From the NCBI GenBank assembly GCA_039602395.1, contig JBCNJP010000025.1, positions 42,386,922 through 42,450,921 of the forward strand: a DNA stretch of 64,000 bases, given 5' to 3'. How positions within the stretch are numbered: position 1 is the first letter of the stretch; each line of letters starts with the position of its first letter. Source of the DNA: Deinandra increscens subsp. villosa (Eukaryota > Streptophyta > Magnoliopsida > Asterales > Asteraceae). A program made the position numbers and the translations under genes. The notes beneath the pieces were generated by a model that saw nothing but the letters and a program-made list of their open reading frames with translations, was not told the origin of the DNA and did no database searches. Positions 33,717 through 46,262 of the stretch are shown here, piece by piece.

Positions 33717-35486
33717 TCTGAAACGAAATCCACAGAAGAATAGTCAGAAAAATTCGTACACAGAGTGTACACCGAATCTGTTTAAGTTTGTTAGAAATCC
33801 AGTAACGATTCTGAATAATCGTTCTCATAATTACAATACAGAAAATAGTAATGAATATAATACAACTGAAAGAAATACTAAACGTAAACTCCACCAAAAT
33901 ACGATCACGAGCAACAACAGGATTAGTTCTTGCAAAACAGAAGAACACAAAAAAGAAAACAAGAGGAACCGGGCTTGTGTTTGACATAATTCAGAAAAAA
34001 TCACGAGCAACGCTTATGTTAGCTATCGACCACAGACGGGTTAGCTTTATTATCCGGTTAATTATGCAGCTTTTCTCATTATGTCTCACGGTTTATTTTT
34101 AGCTGATGCAGCGTTGATGTCAGCTAACCGGATTAACTAGAATCTTAGTTAATTATTGGAATTTATTTGATTAAATCTCTCGAGAAGCCGTTACTTGTCG
34201 AAAATTGATGAAATTTTTCAGATCGCGCCATTTTCACCTGTATTTCTCAGAGATCTTCATGGAATATTTTTCCGAGCTTATTTTTCTTCGCCCAAAATTA
34301 CGAAGACTCCGGTTATGATTATTTATTGTTCTGGATCTCAGTTTTTCTCCGATTTGATGTTTATTTTCGCATCCAACCTCAGTAGGCGAATTATTCACAA
34401 CTGTCAGCATCCAGCTTTCGGTTTTTCGTAAGATTGTCCGATTTCAAGATTGTTTATCTGGTTTCTCTGGGCAACCGATCGCGACGGTTCGACTCTCCGC
34501 ATCTAATTTTACGCTTCCGACTGGATGTTTTTGGAGAGATTTAGAGAAATAGGAGGAACTATTATGGAACTGGATTATCGGGTCGATTATCCGGAGTTAG
34601 AGCATGTTCGATGATTTACTGGTTTATCTGATTCAGTTTGTTATGGTTGTGACTCCGATGTTCAGCATTTTCTTAGTATTGTACCCGACCGTGTGAACCA
34701 AGTGAGCGGAACACTTGGATCTCAACTGGAGAAACAAGAACAGAAGAAGCTTATTCAGAAGGGGAATTTCTACGACAAATTGCTTCGGGTTTATCAGTTA
34801 ATAATTGAAGATTTACGGCATAACGATTCTTCAGCAGTTAAACAGATTTGAAAGCATTAGTCAAGGGAGAATATGTTCGAACTAAAATCTATGTGACTGA
34901 CGCCATCAAATCTGTTTACCGAAGCATTCGACTGAAGAATCCATGTGAATTGATTCAGAGACTGGGTTGTGATGCTCGAGGCTTGCAAATTGGACCGAAG
35001 AACGTTTTCTGGAAATGTCAACCGTTCGGATCAATGGTCAACGTAAAAGTCAATGGAAGATCGGTTCGAACGAGTCAAAATTCAGATTAATTAAATCAAC
35101 TTTGATAAAATTAATATTTATGTTATTTGCTTTATTTGTATTTTGTTCAATTGTTATGTTATTCACTTGTTAGTCACCCTCACTATATATATAGTGAGGG
35201 TGCCCCATTCACTTGGGGAGTCACCAAATTAGAAAAATGCTCCCATGATGGATGATGCATTCTCTAGAGTGATGTGAGATTCCATTCTAGAGAGAGAGAG
35301 TCATGGATTTCTAGAGAGAGATTGAGTGTTGTCATGGTTTCTTGTTCTTGTAATCATTCGACTAGTTCATCATATTTCTTGTGTTTTTTGAATTTTCTAG
35401 ATTCATTTCCATCATCATCGTCTCGGGGTTTTCGAATCTGACCCTCGTTCGAGCTCACGATCGGGATTCTTGATGTGAAAATCGGT
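33717..35486. other. Unresolved sequence upstream of Copia gag
   Basis: It should contain the Copia leader and 5' LTR, but I find no copy of the 28489-28938 LTR here. 35170-35480 reads like an LTR in plus orientation (palindromic CCTCACTATATATATAGTGAGG at about 35176-35197). The 80-codon frame 34848-35090 has no family I recognise. Confidence 0.4.
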
Positions 35487-37520
35487 CCTTATAGTTTACA
35501 AATTAGTATATAAAATAAACATTTGCATTTCTCACAAGGAATTGTTACCACATGTCTTCTCCCCCAAAAGCAATAAAAGTTAAAAAGTAGGGTCGTGAAC
35601 TCACCTTGGGTGCAAAATAGTAATTCATATAGTCAATGCTTGATCAAAGATGGTGATTCCCTCCTAGAATTCACCTAAGACATGTAACTATGTGAGTGTT
35701 GACTGTGTTGACTGACCGCCCCGACAACGCGTGGACAATAGATAAGTTGACTCGATAACACATTGGTGATCAATTTATGTTTTCTAATATTTATCCTAAC
35801 ACATATATCACATATAACATGTTGCATAGCGACAAATATTAACGCATTACAATTTCTTACGACATCATCCTGTGCTATAATGTTTGATCGACGAGGCGAT
35901 GTTACAAAGTCTTGTCATTCCCACGGAGATAGGAGACTTAGGACTTGTACACACGTATAACCCATAATTAATTTGACCTAAGGCACGTAAACATATAGCC
36001 AAGCATTTACAAGTTCATACGCATGTGTCACATTGTTATTTATTTTTTTGGTTAATATATATTTATGGCGTATAAGCCAAGTTTATGTCAAAACCATGTT
36101 GTTATTGCATGTTAAGCCACAAGAATTCATGTTTAGCATGTTTCAAGCCATATCAAGCACCCTCAACTACATGCTTGCAACATACATCGTCTTACGACCA
36201 TATTTCTTACGACGGGAACATGTATTTATTTAAATATATCATTTTTCATGCAAGTCATTTGTCAAGATTGCTACTTTATCATTTGATATACATCCAATAT
36301 CACAAATCAATCAACTTTATCATGGATCGAGCATGGATCTACCACCTTTGTTGAAGATCTAGCATGCATGAACCTAAAAATCAAATCTTTATCGACGTTT
36401 TACATAAAGCTGCACATATCATCATCCACAACCACAGATCTAATCATTTCATGCACCCATAACATAGATTTAGCATAAAAATCAAACCTTTAATGACATG
36501 CATGGGTGAAAACCCTAGATCTAACCATAGATCTTCAAGATCATCTTTCCATAAAAATCATATTTTTTATCATAAAAATTCAATCTTTAACATAGTATTC
36601 ACTAGAACTACACATGTAATGCTCGAATCATCATCAAGAACCTAGACCTAGCATAAAGTTGAGAACGTCCTTTTAAGCAAAGCAAATCAAAGAAAACAAC
36701 ATATCGGTGATAAAGGAATGTTCGGGAAAGAAAAACACGCTTGGAACTTGATGTAAAGCATCAATCTTCAAGTTTTTTGGACCAAAGATGATTAGGGATG
36801 GAATTTAGGGCTGATGGGTTTTTGGGAGGAGCGCAAATGATTAAATGAGGCTAAATTCATTTAAATAGTGGGATTTTAGGGTTTTTGCCTGTCAAATGTG
36901 CTCGCGTGTTGCGAGGGACTTGGGCCAGGGTTCTCTCGTGTCTCTGTGGGTCCTTGGCTAGCCTCTTGTTTGGTTTTTTCTCGTTTTACGTGCTTATTTG
37001 TTCGTTTTTCAACTTCTTGGCTACGGACTTCTATAATTTCTTATGTTTATTAATATTTTATCATTACTACATTCAAGACAATCAAAACGAATATAAACAT
37101 GCCATATATCGTAACACGTTAACACAATCAATTTCACATAAATAGTTTCGCACATAAGTCACAATACGTATCGGTTTCTAGTTAATCACCAATGTTAAGA
37201 CTCGAACCTATGTGTGAGGTTTGTGATGTGTTTCAAGACTACTAGACTCTTCTAATACCTTAATTGACATATTTCGCCTATATATGTGATTCCCTATTTA
37301 TCGGTTTTATCGGTTTCTGAGGTTTGGGTCCTACCCGACTGGCCAGAATGAACCGCGTGGGGATGATGTTGCCTGGTTGCGACGTGTGGCCCAAGGGGAC
37401 TGGGCAATAATTTTATCAGCTAGACTGGTTTGTCTTATTTGGGGTCTAAACCTTATTCAAACTCGGTTTTTATTGAAATTAAACATGGCTAATCGACTAT
37501 TATCATATTTATCATCTTAG
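35487..37520. other. LTR-like remnant, probably minus strand
   Basis: No coding sequence was found. 36780-36890 resembles a reverse LTR promoter and leader (AAACCCTAAAATCCCAC and a reverse TTTAAAT). 37190-37500 holds unassigned sequence up to the solo LTR insertion. Frames of 60-90 codons here are not supported. Confidence 0.35.
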
Positions 37521-38367
37521 TGTAACACCCGAAATTTCACAAATACATGATATATATAGTAAATACGTGTTTATATTATAAATACATAAGTTTAATTGAT
37601 AAATGTGGTAAGACTATGCCTTAGATAAGTTGCATGTGTTAGATATACATGTTTGATGGCCTATATGGTGAAATATGCATAAACGGATGTGTTAAATGTT
37701 AACGAAGGTAAAGAATGAGATGAATATATGTTTATATGAATAACATAATGATACATGAATCGTTTGATGGATATATACGTGTAAATACGTGTGTTAATAG
37801 TTAACGGGTATATAGAAGGACTAAAAGTGTAATTTATGTAAAGATATAAAAGTATACGAATATTATAAGTATCCCGAGGCTTAGAAATTAGTAAAAATAT
37901 ATCCTAATATGATTCGTAACATGAAATGATAAGTATTCTAAAGTTTGAGGGGCTAAAACGTAATTTAGCAAATAATAAATAAAATATATACAAATGTATA
38001 TATATGTTATCGTATGAATCCCGAGCCTTAGAAACCTTATAAATTGTTAGAAATATGTCCCCTAATGTTTTGGTACATAAAATGATAAAAGGTTAGAAGT
38101 ATAGGGGGCTAGAATGCATTAAACCAAAGTAGAAGGGCTGGAAATGTAAAAATCCAAATTCTGGCCGGAAACCCACTCTGTCGCGTATCGCCTAGACCAC
38201 CACCAAGCCCGGCGCAATACGCCTAGACTCCATCTACAGCAGAATCGTTACTAGGTCGTTTTTAAGCCACGTTCGTCAACTTGGAGGCCAAGTTCGAGCT
38301 CCATACGCGTCGATTTCAAAGCTGAGTCACCATGGGACGTGTTAGTCACTAGAGACACATCATTTAG

Positions 38368-38376
38368 CTATAAATA
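38368..38376 (+). promoter_or_regulatory. TATA box of the 3.3-kb solo LTR
   Basis: CTATAAATA lies about 150 bp upstream of the predicted donor at 38519 and is followed by an A/C-rich leader. Position and context fit an LTR promoter. Confidence 0.6.
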
Positions 38377-40097
38377 GGAGCTTCAATTCAACGGAAATCC
38401 TCGCCAATTCACTGAAATATAACCCGAAAACCCCATTTCGCACTAGAAACTTCGTCAGAGCCATACGGGCAATCGGAGAAGATATAGGAGCCGAAATTCT
38501 GTAGTCACCCCTTATTTGGTATGATTAACAATAACCTCTTTCAGTTTTTTCTAATTCGATTTCTACGTATGCTTTCTAGAAATGATGTAAAATTAGAGTT
38601 CTTGAGGTTATTCTGCTCAAATCGGGTGATCGGGTGGGAATTAGGGTCTGAATTTTTGTAGGTAATCATAATTTAATGTGTTTAAGGAAAGCCCTAACTT
38701 TATTTCAGAATTGAAAAAGGTTTGGTAATGGTTTTGTTAACGGGTCAAAATTAGGGTTTTCATAACGTTACTATGCCCAAATTAACTTAAGGATGTTGAA
38801 TTAAGCTTTGAGCTTTTGAAGAATATTATAAAATGTTATAATGGAAAATACCCTAAGTTGGTTTGAATTAAAAATGAGTTTTGATAACAAAACGAGAAAT
38901 TCATGAAATTAGGGTTTCTAAATATGATTATTTAATATAAAATAATCCGAAGGTTATGGGGACTTGAATTTTGGTATGGAACTATGTTTATATATATAAT
39001 AAGTATATATGGGGTTAAAATGGATAAATGATAAAGTATCTAAAGATACCGAGTTAATCGGATATTTAGAAGTTCGTGCGGACCGGAAGGGTAGGCGCCT
39101 GTACACTGGGGTTTCTGGCATAGCGAGGGTGTCGCATAAATCCCAACTGGGAAATGGCATACCTCCCTGGGTGATCCCGGAGTGAGCGTTTGCTTATAGA
39201 AATACGCGTCTTCATATTTAATAGGGATATTATGCCTATAAGGGTATTTTGGTCATTTTGACCTTAAAAGAAGTAAACCTTAATAATTAGATATTATTAA
39301 GATAATATAAGAGATAAATAAATATAGGATATGTTTATATTAAACCTTGCGTTAATGCCATACAATACGCGAATTAGGTTAACCGAAGGATTTTGTCGGA
39401 GGTTCTGTCCGAGTTTAACGAGTAAAGAGATAAGGTGAGTTTTTGCGAGCCCACTTTTAAATGTTTTAAATGCTTTAATGTTTTCGGGCTGATATACATA
39501 CAATATTCAACTGTTTACTTAAAAAGTATTTGAAATGCTTTTATCTGAAAGTTTGCTTATCTTAACTGATGAATTGATGAACTATTTGAAATGATACGTG
39601 TTATGTTATGAGGATGCTTACGAATGGTTATACGTGTTAGTAATGTATATGAAATGATTATGATAGAATAATGCATATGAAATGATTATTAGAGTTATGT
39701 GCTATATTTGCTTTGAAATTAGGTATCCAAATGATAAGGGTTTGTTAATAAACGCACAACTGAGAATGTATGATTATATGAGAACAGGTGATGCATTTGC
39801 TATATTATTATGTGGTGGATACGCCGCTGGTACATCCTGTATACAAGCATGGTAGTATAGTTACCCAGTATATTGAAAGTGTGGAGGATACGCCGCTGGT
39901 ACATCCTGTATACATACACCTAGGTAAATTGGGGGATGTCCATTTGTTGCAGTATATGAGTACACTATCATATCTATTAGCACACCTAAGTCATTCGGAT
40001 ATCTAACTAGGGGCGTGTAGTAGTACTGTGGTGGTTAAGGAGATGTTCGATAGAATGGAACATCTAAAGAGTTAAGGTTACGTGAATAGAGGTCGAT

Positions 40098-40320
40098 ACT
40101 GAGGTTGGGGGGCTTCCAGATGAAGTCACCTGAGCGGTATTCGAAACTGGAAGAACGGAATGTAGGACGGTTGTCGTTGCTGAGGTTGGGGGCTTCCAAA
40201 TGAAGTCACCTGAGCAGTATTCGAGACCAGGAAGGTATAGAAGAAATGGAGCGGTTGTCGGTACTGAGGTTGTGGGCTTCTGATAAAGTCACCTAAGCAG
40301 TATTCGAGACCAGAAGGTAT
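40098..40320 (+). repeat. Triplicated 83-bp unit in the solo LTR
   Basis: Three units start CTGAGGTTGNGGGCTTC at about 40099, 40180 and 40263 and share AGTCACCTNAGC and GTATTCGAGACCAG. A second pair, GGATACGCCGCTGGTACATC, lies upstream at 39818 and 39888. Confidence 0.85.
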
Positions 40321-40845
40321 GGAGGTGTATGGAATTCAGGTCGTAGGAGTTAAAGGTTATCGAGGTAGATGTTTTCTAGAGAAACGTGTATGATTTTGAT
40401 GTTATGTTATTATGTGTTATACTTGATAAATGTTGTAAAAAGGGATTTTGCAGGTACAAAGGTTTTAACCTCACAAACGAGGTAACGTTTTTAAAATGTA
40501 GAACTCACCAGCGTAAGCTGACCTTTTCCCAAAACCATATGTATGTCAGGTTTAGGTGGGACGTCTGGAAGCAAGGGCGGAGCCCTCGTGATAAGAGACT
40601 GATCGGGCAAGCTATTAGAGGAGCTATTGGAAGTGCTAGCATAGTTATAGATAAATAAAGACTGATATAGTTAGTCGCTATATAGATAGATTGTAAATTA
40701 TCTCAATTACTTTACGTACTTGGCTTATATTATAAATGAAAGTTTTAAATTTTCCACTACTTATCTCTGTTGTGCCACGTGTTCATGAGTAAATCCGATT
40801 AGTGACCCTCCTGGTGCCAAGTCTGTGAGTGGGCGTCACACTTAG

Positions 40846-41147
40846 GAATCCTCTGGAACATTCAAAACCATCCTTGATTGAATCAAATTGATTAACTAAT
40901 CAATTAATTAGTTTTTTCAGACATAGATTATCCTTATCTCATTCAATTTGACCTCCACACGAACTCTCCACTATAAATACCCCCACATAACTCTTATGGA
41001 ATCCCTACTCATCGATTCCCAACTCCTAATTTTTGCAATCAAGTTCTCGTTCATGATTTAGAAAGTCAACTCTCCGATGTATGAACGCTCAATTTCATCA
41101 CCTTCCGTACATTTTCTCGGGTAAGTTTCTTCAACTTCTTTCATTTA
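40846..41147. other. LTR-like promoter fragment
   Basis: CACTATAAATACCCCC (about 40970) and a leader to 41125 look like an LTR promoter on the plus strand. No coding sequence is seen. It continues leftward across the solo LTR insertion. Confidence 0.4.
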
Positions 41148-41897
41148 GGGTTTGTTTGGTATGGGGTAATAGAATGAACGATGGAATGGAATGGACGAGG
41201 AAATGAAATGATCGAGGGAATGAAATTGATCATGACCATTTTATAATCCCGTTTGGTTATCATGTGAGAATAGAATAAGTCATTACTTCGTGTTGTTTGG
41301 TAATTAATAAAACGAAATAATCGAATACAATTTTACCAACATTTCCATTTAAAGTTAATATGTTTGCTTTAAATTTATTTTTTATACTTTTTAAAATTTT
41401 AAATTTTAATTTTATTAATTTTAACTTCTAACTTTTTTATTAGTTTATTTTTATTTAATTTTAAAATTTTTATGTTTTTATTTTATTTGGTTTTTTATTA
41501 TATATTTATATTTTATATTTTATTATATATTTTACTTTTATTTTTATTACTTTTAATTTTTGTTTTAATTTATTATTTATTTTTGTTTTTTATTTTAATT
41601 TTCTTTTTATTTTTTTATTTTTACATTTTTTGTTCGTATGTTCTTTACTTTTTATTCTTAATTGTTTTTGTTTTAGCAAAATTTTATAAAAAAAACTCAA
41701 AACTAAATTAAAATTTCCATTCCGTTACTTGAAAGAACTGAAAAAAAACACCATTTTTCTAAGGAATTAAAATCTTTAAAAATAGAAGGAATCACATTCA
41801 TTACGTAATGGTTAGTTCTATTCCAATTTGCTACCAAACATGTTATTTTTCATCCCGACTTATTGATCATTTTCATTCCTGCATACCAAACACTACC
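41148..41897. mobile_element. PIF/Harbinger-like MITE
   Basis: The termini GGGTTTGTTTGGTAT and (reverse) GGTAGTGTTTGGTAT are imperfect inverted repeats. They are flanked by TTA on both sides (41145-41147, 41898-41900), the target site of PIF/Harbinger elements. The interior is AT-rich with a T-rich stretch (41350-41700) and encodes nothing. The 79-codon hydrophobic frame is that T-rich stretch. Confidence 0.7.
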
Positions 41898-42702
41898 TTA
41901 ATATGCTCTTCAAAAGCCTTTTGTTTGATTCTGCTTTTGAAGCGTTCTACGAAAAGTCAACCGTCCACTCTTAAATAAAATTGGGGATTTTGCAATTAAT
42001 TGAATCAAACATTATACCACTAATCTTTAAGCGTTCTATATAATCCCTACTATAATGTTGATGTAACATCAAAACTTGGTCTTTATCATAAAGTTTAGAT
42101 CTTTGATAAATAAACCATTAAAATTAAGACTTTTTATATACAATTCAACAATCAAATATTTTCGCAATGGTTTAAACATATCAAATTTGTTCAGGACTTT
42201 TCATAATCATGTATATCTGTGTTCGCAATCATAAAAGTGACCATAGTTGCAATAATATAAACTTTTTAGCCAATTATGTAATTATTGACACTCTAGGATA
42301 GATTTTGTAATTTTTTTAGCAAACTATTGATATTTACACTTTGACCCTGTAGTTTAGGAATTATCATATTTAGCACCTAGGTTTTAGTATTTCTGATTTG
42401 GACATATTAAATTTTAGGCCAACATTTCCTATAATTATATTGAAAGACCAGAATAGAATTTTAATTAAAAATAAACATTTCGAAAGGGTAAAAGCACCAG
42501 TAGTCGGGTTCTCTGTCAAGGATAAGAGTTCGCATAAATCTCATAGCTGGACCTGGATGCTTACATGGGATGCCCCGATGGGAGTGTTGTAACCTATAGG
42601 CCAAAACATGTTCAAGACGTCTAAGGTGCCAATACAATTAATCTAATCCTTTTTAAAAAACTAATCAACCTACTATTCCCTCACTTCCTCAAGAACGTAA
42701 TT
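41898..42702. other. Unclassified AT-rich sequence
   Basis: I see no gene, terminal repeat or array in it. A 64-codon plus frame at 42398-42592 has no recognisable match. Confidence 0.4.
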
Positions 42703-43107
42703 AATGAAGAACAAAATCCCACCGTAGAGGTAAGATTCGATCCTTCAATGATTAGAGAGAGATTAAGAGAATTGGAGAGGAAAGAGTAAGATCATGTCAT
42801 ATTTCATTGTTTAAATCCAGGTTACAAATGAAAGAGATCAATACAAGAGATCTAGGTAAAACACCTAGTTAAAGGTGTAAAATCTGAGGTCCTCTATTAT
42901 GAAGTCATGAAGGCCTATTTATAGAGTTCTTTGGACCGCATCTGTTCATTAAAACACTTGCGTCTCGCTTCCCCGAAACTGCATCTATAGCGCTTCCATG
43001 TGATCTTCGTCCATCGACACTTGCTAATGACCCTCTTTAGTTTTCACTAGCAGATCTAACTGATGCTCTTCCGACTCTAAACACTTCCGGATTTGACCTA
43101 TCCTCAT
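42703..43107 (-). mobile_element. Degenerate LTR of family C, minus strand
   Basis: On the minus strand it starts TAATGAGGATAGGTCAAATCC and ends GGTGGGATTTTGTTCTTCATTA, with a TATA-like TCTATAAATAGG near 42920. It is homologous to 31600-31963 and 45144-45515, with TG/CA ends changed. A polypurine-like GGACTAGGGGGACT directly precedes it (43108 onward), so it is a 3' LTR and not a solo copy. Confidence 0.65.
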
Positions 43108-44115
43108 TAAGTCCCCCTAGTCCATTAGTTATTTGCACAATAAATGATGGACTATATGCTAAAGATGCTTTCCCTTTTTCAAGATCATCCACTATCAACT
43201 CCATACGCTTAAAGATGTTGCCTCATTAAAAAACCTTGCCATGAAAACCTAGTAGGAAAAAACCATGGCTAAGGAAAAAACAGTGCGACGCGTATCATCT
43301 CTCATGAACCAGTTTTCTAAACGTTGAAGTCAAATTGTCTTGATAAACAAGTCTCCTTATGCAGTAGAACCATATCCCCTCTACATCTACTTTGACTCTC
43401 AATCTTTAGCATCTGCAAGTGATTCTCCTAGACATCACTAGCAACCTTCCCTTATACTCATCCAGGTCTGAGTGTACCTGATTCTGACTAAAACATGCTT
43501 AAAAGCATTCATTTCTTGCAAAAAAACTTCGCAATAGTTTTAACAAAAAATCTTCCCTGATCATTAGAGTCTTCCTAGTCCATTAATCATTTTCAAAATG
43601 ATATTAGACTTAACGCTTCTCGTCGCCACGACTTGTGCCATATTCATGTAGACTTGCTTTTAGTAATTGCAACCGTTAAAACGCATCTACCTTGTCATAT
43701 CATGCCTTTATGCATCGCTCTTTTGGTCAAAGATTTACTCGAACCTTGTTCTTTAACATCTGGTGATGATTCCTCACTAGCAGCTCCTTCTTGTACACTT
43801 CCAGGTATAAATGCATTTTAGCATATCCAATCCTATTTTTGTGCACTTCCAATCTCAACATATCCGACTCTAACCTATCGTCATCAAGCCCCCTAGTCCA
43901 ATAATTATTTGCAAAATGATATTGGACTAGCACTTTTGTGTTTGCAAATGCACAGCTGTCAGCTCTAAATCTCGTCTCGCACATGCAAGTGTTGAATTGT
44001 AACAACCTTTGCAACCCTTCATTTCCAGTTTTTGTTAAACCAATTATAATCTTTCCGTGGAAACCTTTGTTCTTCACAAATTCCTTTACGTCATTGCGTA
44101 TTAATGCTTGCAATC
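43108..44115 (-). mobile_element. Nested 3' ends of family C Gypsy elements
   Basis: A second LTR start (TGATGACGATAGGTTAGAG at 43893) is preceded by TTATTGGACTAGGGGGCT. A third GGACTAGG-type tract lies near 43565. 43205-43265 holds a block (cctcattaaaaaaccttgcc, then ccatggctaagg) of the sort found in the untranslated part of plant Tat-like Gypsy elements. The 128-codon minus frame at 43727-44113 crosses these LTR and non-coding blocks and is not a protein I can support. Confidence 0.5.
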
Positions 44116-44457
44116 TAATGAAGTAAATGATGATTCAGATGTGTTTTACACATCCGATCGCTTACTTCCAAGTCCTTCGGACATGATGCTTTGCGGAAGT
44201 GTCTTTACAGGACACAGGTAGATGCGGTCTCGGAGATGCGAAGCTGGAAGATTAAAGTGGAGGCCTATAAATACCCGAAGAATAGTATAGTTTAGGGATC
44301 TGATGTGATTTGTAATAACTCAATTACACATGCGTCTGTAACTTTCTCTCTCCAAAATTCAATAAAGTCATTCTTTCTTCCTTCGATCTTCTTATCTTTC
44401 CATTACTTATATTCCTGATTTAGTGGCAATTGTCCACGGAGAAAATTTGCTTTTTCA
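44116..44457 (+). mobile_element. 5' LTR of Tat/Athila-like Gypsy element (family D)
   Basis: It starts TAATGAAGTAAATGATG (TG lost) and ends TTGCTTTTTCA, followed by G and a primer site. The TATA box GCCTATAAATACCC is at 44265-44273. The same LTR appears at 63742-64000 with an intact TG. It introduces the gag at 44784-46236. Confidence 0.8.
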
Positions 44458-44458
44458 G

Positions 44459-44475
44459 TGGCGCCATCCGAATAG
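44459..44475 (+). other. Primer binding site, TGGCGCC type
   Basis: TGGCGCCATCCGAATAG lies one base after the LTR. TGGCGCC-type primer sites are typical of Tat and Athila Gypsy lineages, and differ from the Met type at 7648. Confidence 0.75.
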
Positions 44476-44783
44476 TGACTCGATTTAATTAAAAAGTAAT
44501 GGAATCACTTGTTGATTTTGGGAAGTCGTTGGTTGGTTCTTCGTCGGGGGGGGGGAGAATATAGAAGGAAGTCTGTCCAAGCGAGACGTAATGACAGATT
44601 TTGCTTCTACTCCTAAGACGAAGTATTCGGTAGTGTCACAGATCGAACGTGATGTGGTTACACCAAATTCTAAAACGCTACCTGGCTAGGGATCTTCTGG
44701 TAAAAAAGTGCAGGAAGAAGACGGTAATGATTTCAGCCTATCGAAACAGTTTTTCATGGTGACTGGGACGACGAAACAAGGAT

Positions 44784-46236
44784 TTGTGTGTAAAAGAGTA
44801 CGACGAGTTGGCTGAGTTTGATGCTGAGTTCTTAATCAGAAATAAGGCATTGCTATGGCAATTGAAGAAAAGGAAGTTGAGGGAGGATGTCAAGCGAATA
44901 GAGGAAAATGCAGAAAGGAAACGTAGTGAGCAGCAAGAAGAAGAGGTTTTGAAGGAATGGGCTAATCAGATGCGTCAGAAGGAGCACATGTTTCACAAAG
45001 ATCATCCTGTCAATAATTTGGACAGACGTGGCCTCGGTAAAGGAGCTACGGTGAAAGGTACATATTTACTAAATAGTTATTGATCACGCACGCATGTGCT
45101 TATTACTAAGGATCATGTTTGTTTCATGATATTGCATACATTATGATGAGGATAGGTCAAGACCGGAAATGCAAGTGTCCTGGCATTTACACTTCTGATG
45201 GTAAAGATCCCGAGAGCAAGTGTCACACAGAGAATGAGCTGGAAGCGATGCAGTTGCAGATGAACAAGATGCAAGTGCATCCGACCAACTCATGAAGATG
45301 CGACTTCAGAGGCTCTATAAATAGTTCTTTCATTTATTTGCAATGTAACTTCGAATTCCAGAAAACACACATTTACTGTGTGTTTTCCTTGTTTGTACCC
45401 AAATATTGAGATATTAGAAAATCCATTTATTCATCGATTATTCTTCTTAGATTAGCTTGTTCCTAGTTGAATTATAATCTCTCATTTACATACGGTGGGA
45501 TTTTGTGGTTCATCACATTATATTATAAGTGTATGTTCTTAAGAAAAGATTTGTAGTTTAGAATGATGTTTTATATTTAAGCATGTTGTGTGTTCTTTGG
45601 AAAATGTTGTGGTAACAGATATAACTGTCCCATATATGCCTCAATCAATGATTTCGCATTCCAAATTTGCGCCGTGGATTTCCGAGGTTGTATTTCCGAA
45701 AAAACTGAAACTACCTTCGGTTGTGGGAAAATATGCGGGTTTGGCTGATCCGGATGATCACGTATTTGAATTTTATTTTGCGGCACGACTAGAACATTGG
45801 ACAGAGGAAATCTGGTGCCACATGTTTGTTCTGAATTTTACCGGAATAGCAAGTGTCTGGTTTGACTCTTTGCCAGCATGTCAGGTAAATAGTTTTGAGG
45901 ATTTGAAAAACAAGTTTTTGCGACATTTCAGTCAACAAAAGAGATGTATGAAAGATCCGACAGAGGTACACAATATTCGTAAGAGGGATAATGAATCAAT
46001 TGAAGATTTTATCACAAGGTTTAATAAAGAAAGTGAGGGTAGAAGGGGCAGGTGACCAACTGCTAATATCAGGGTTTTGCCGTGGGGTAATGTGTGCACA
46101 ATTAGTGGAAAAACTGCATGAGGACTTGCCTGGGTCGATGGATGTTCTGATGGATAAGGCAAGAGCTTTTGTGAGAGGAAAAAATGCATGTGCTTACTTA
46201 AACGGAAGTGATGGTAGGTTTGGTCAGATGCGATAA
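44784..46236 (+). pseudogene. gag: Tat/Athila-like Gypsy gag, interrupted
   Basis: The N-terminal part (44784-45083) is charged and coiled-coil-like (KKRKLREDVKRIEENAER). A family C solo LTR then intervenes. The gag core resumes at 45588 with KYAGLADPDDHVFEFYFAAR, FTGIASVWFDSLPA, FEDLKNKFLRHFSQQ and NESIEDFITRFNKES, the typical Gypsy gag domain. A frame change near 46035 is followed by GAGDQLLISGFCRG and MDVLMDKARAFVRGK. At 46236-46262 the sequence jumps to FMPFGLRN, a reverse transcriptase motif, so the rest of gag, the protease and early RT are deleted. The CACTA element then cuts in. Confidence 0.82.
45144..45515 (+). mobile_element. Solo LTR family C with perfect CATTA duplication
   Basis: It starts TGATGAGGATAGGTCAAGACC and ends GGGATTTTGTGGTTCATCA. 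CATTA is at 45139-45143 and 45516-45520. A TATA-like CTCTATAAATAG lies at 45313. It is 372 bp with no interior. It inserted into the gag of the Tat-like element. It is homologous to 31600-31963. Confidence 0.93.
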
Positions 46237-46262
46237 ATTTTTATGCCTTTTGGGCTTAGAAA

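Larger units (their letters stand above)
37521..40840 (+). mobile_element. Solo LTR, 3.3 kb, with perfect duplications
   Basis: It starts TGTAACACCCGAAATTTCAC and ends GTGGGCGTCACA. CTTAG flanks both sides (37516-37520 and 40841-40845). No interior is present, so two LTRs recombined to one. It has a TATA box at 38368-38376, a leader, a GT donor at 38519 (ATTTG|GTATGATT), and GAACTCACC...GCTGAC...TATGTCAG ending at 40549. Its middle part is related to LTR family A, but its termini differ. At 3.3 kb it is long for a plant LTR. Confidence 0.9.

Noticed and set aside
41472..41711. Hydrophobic 79-codon frame that looks like a membrane protein
   Set aside because: It is a T-rich low-complexity stretch inside a MITE, read as Phe, Leu and Ile.
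43727..44113. 128-codon minus-strand frame as a gene
   Set aside because: It runs across an LTR start and a polypurine tract of decayed Gypsy elements and shows no conserved domain.
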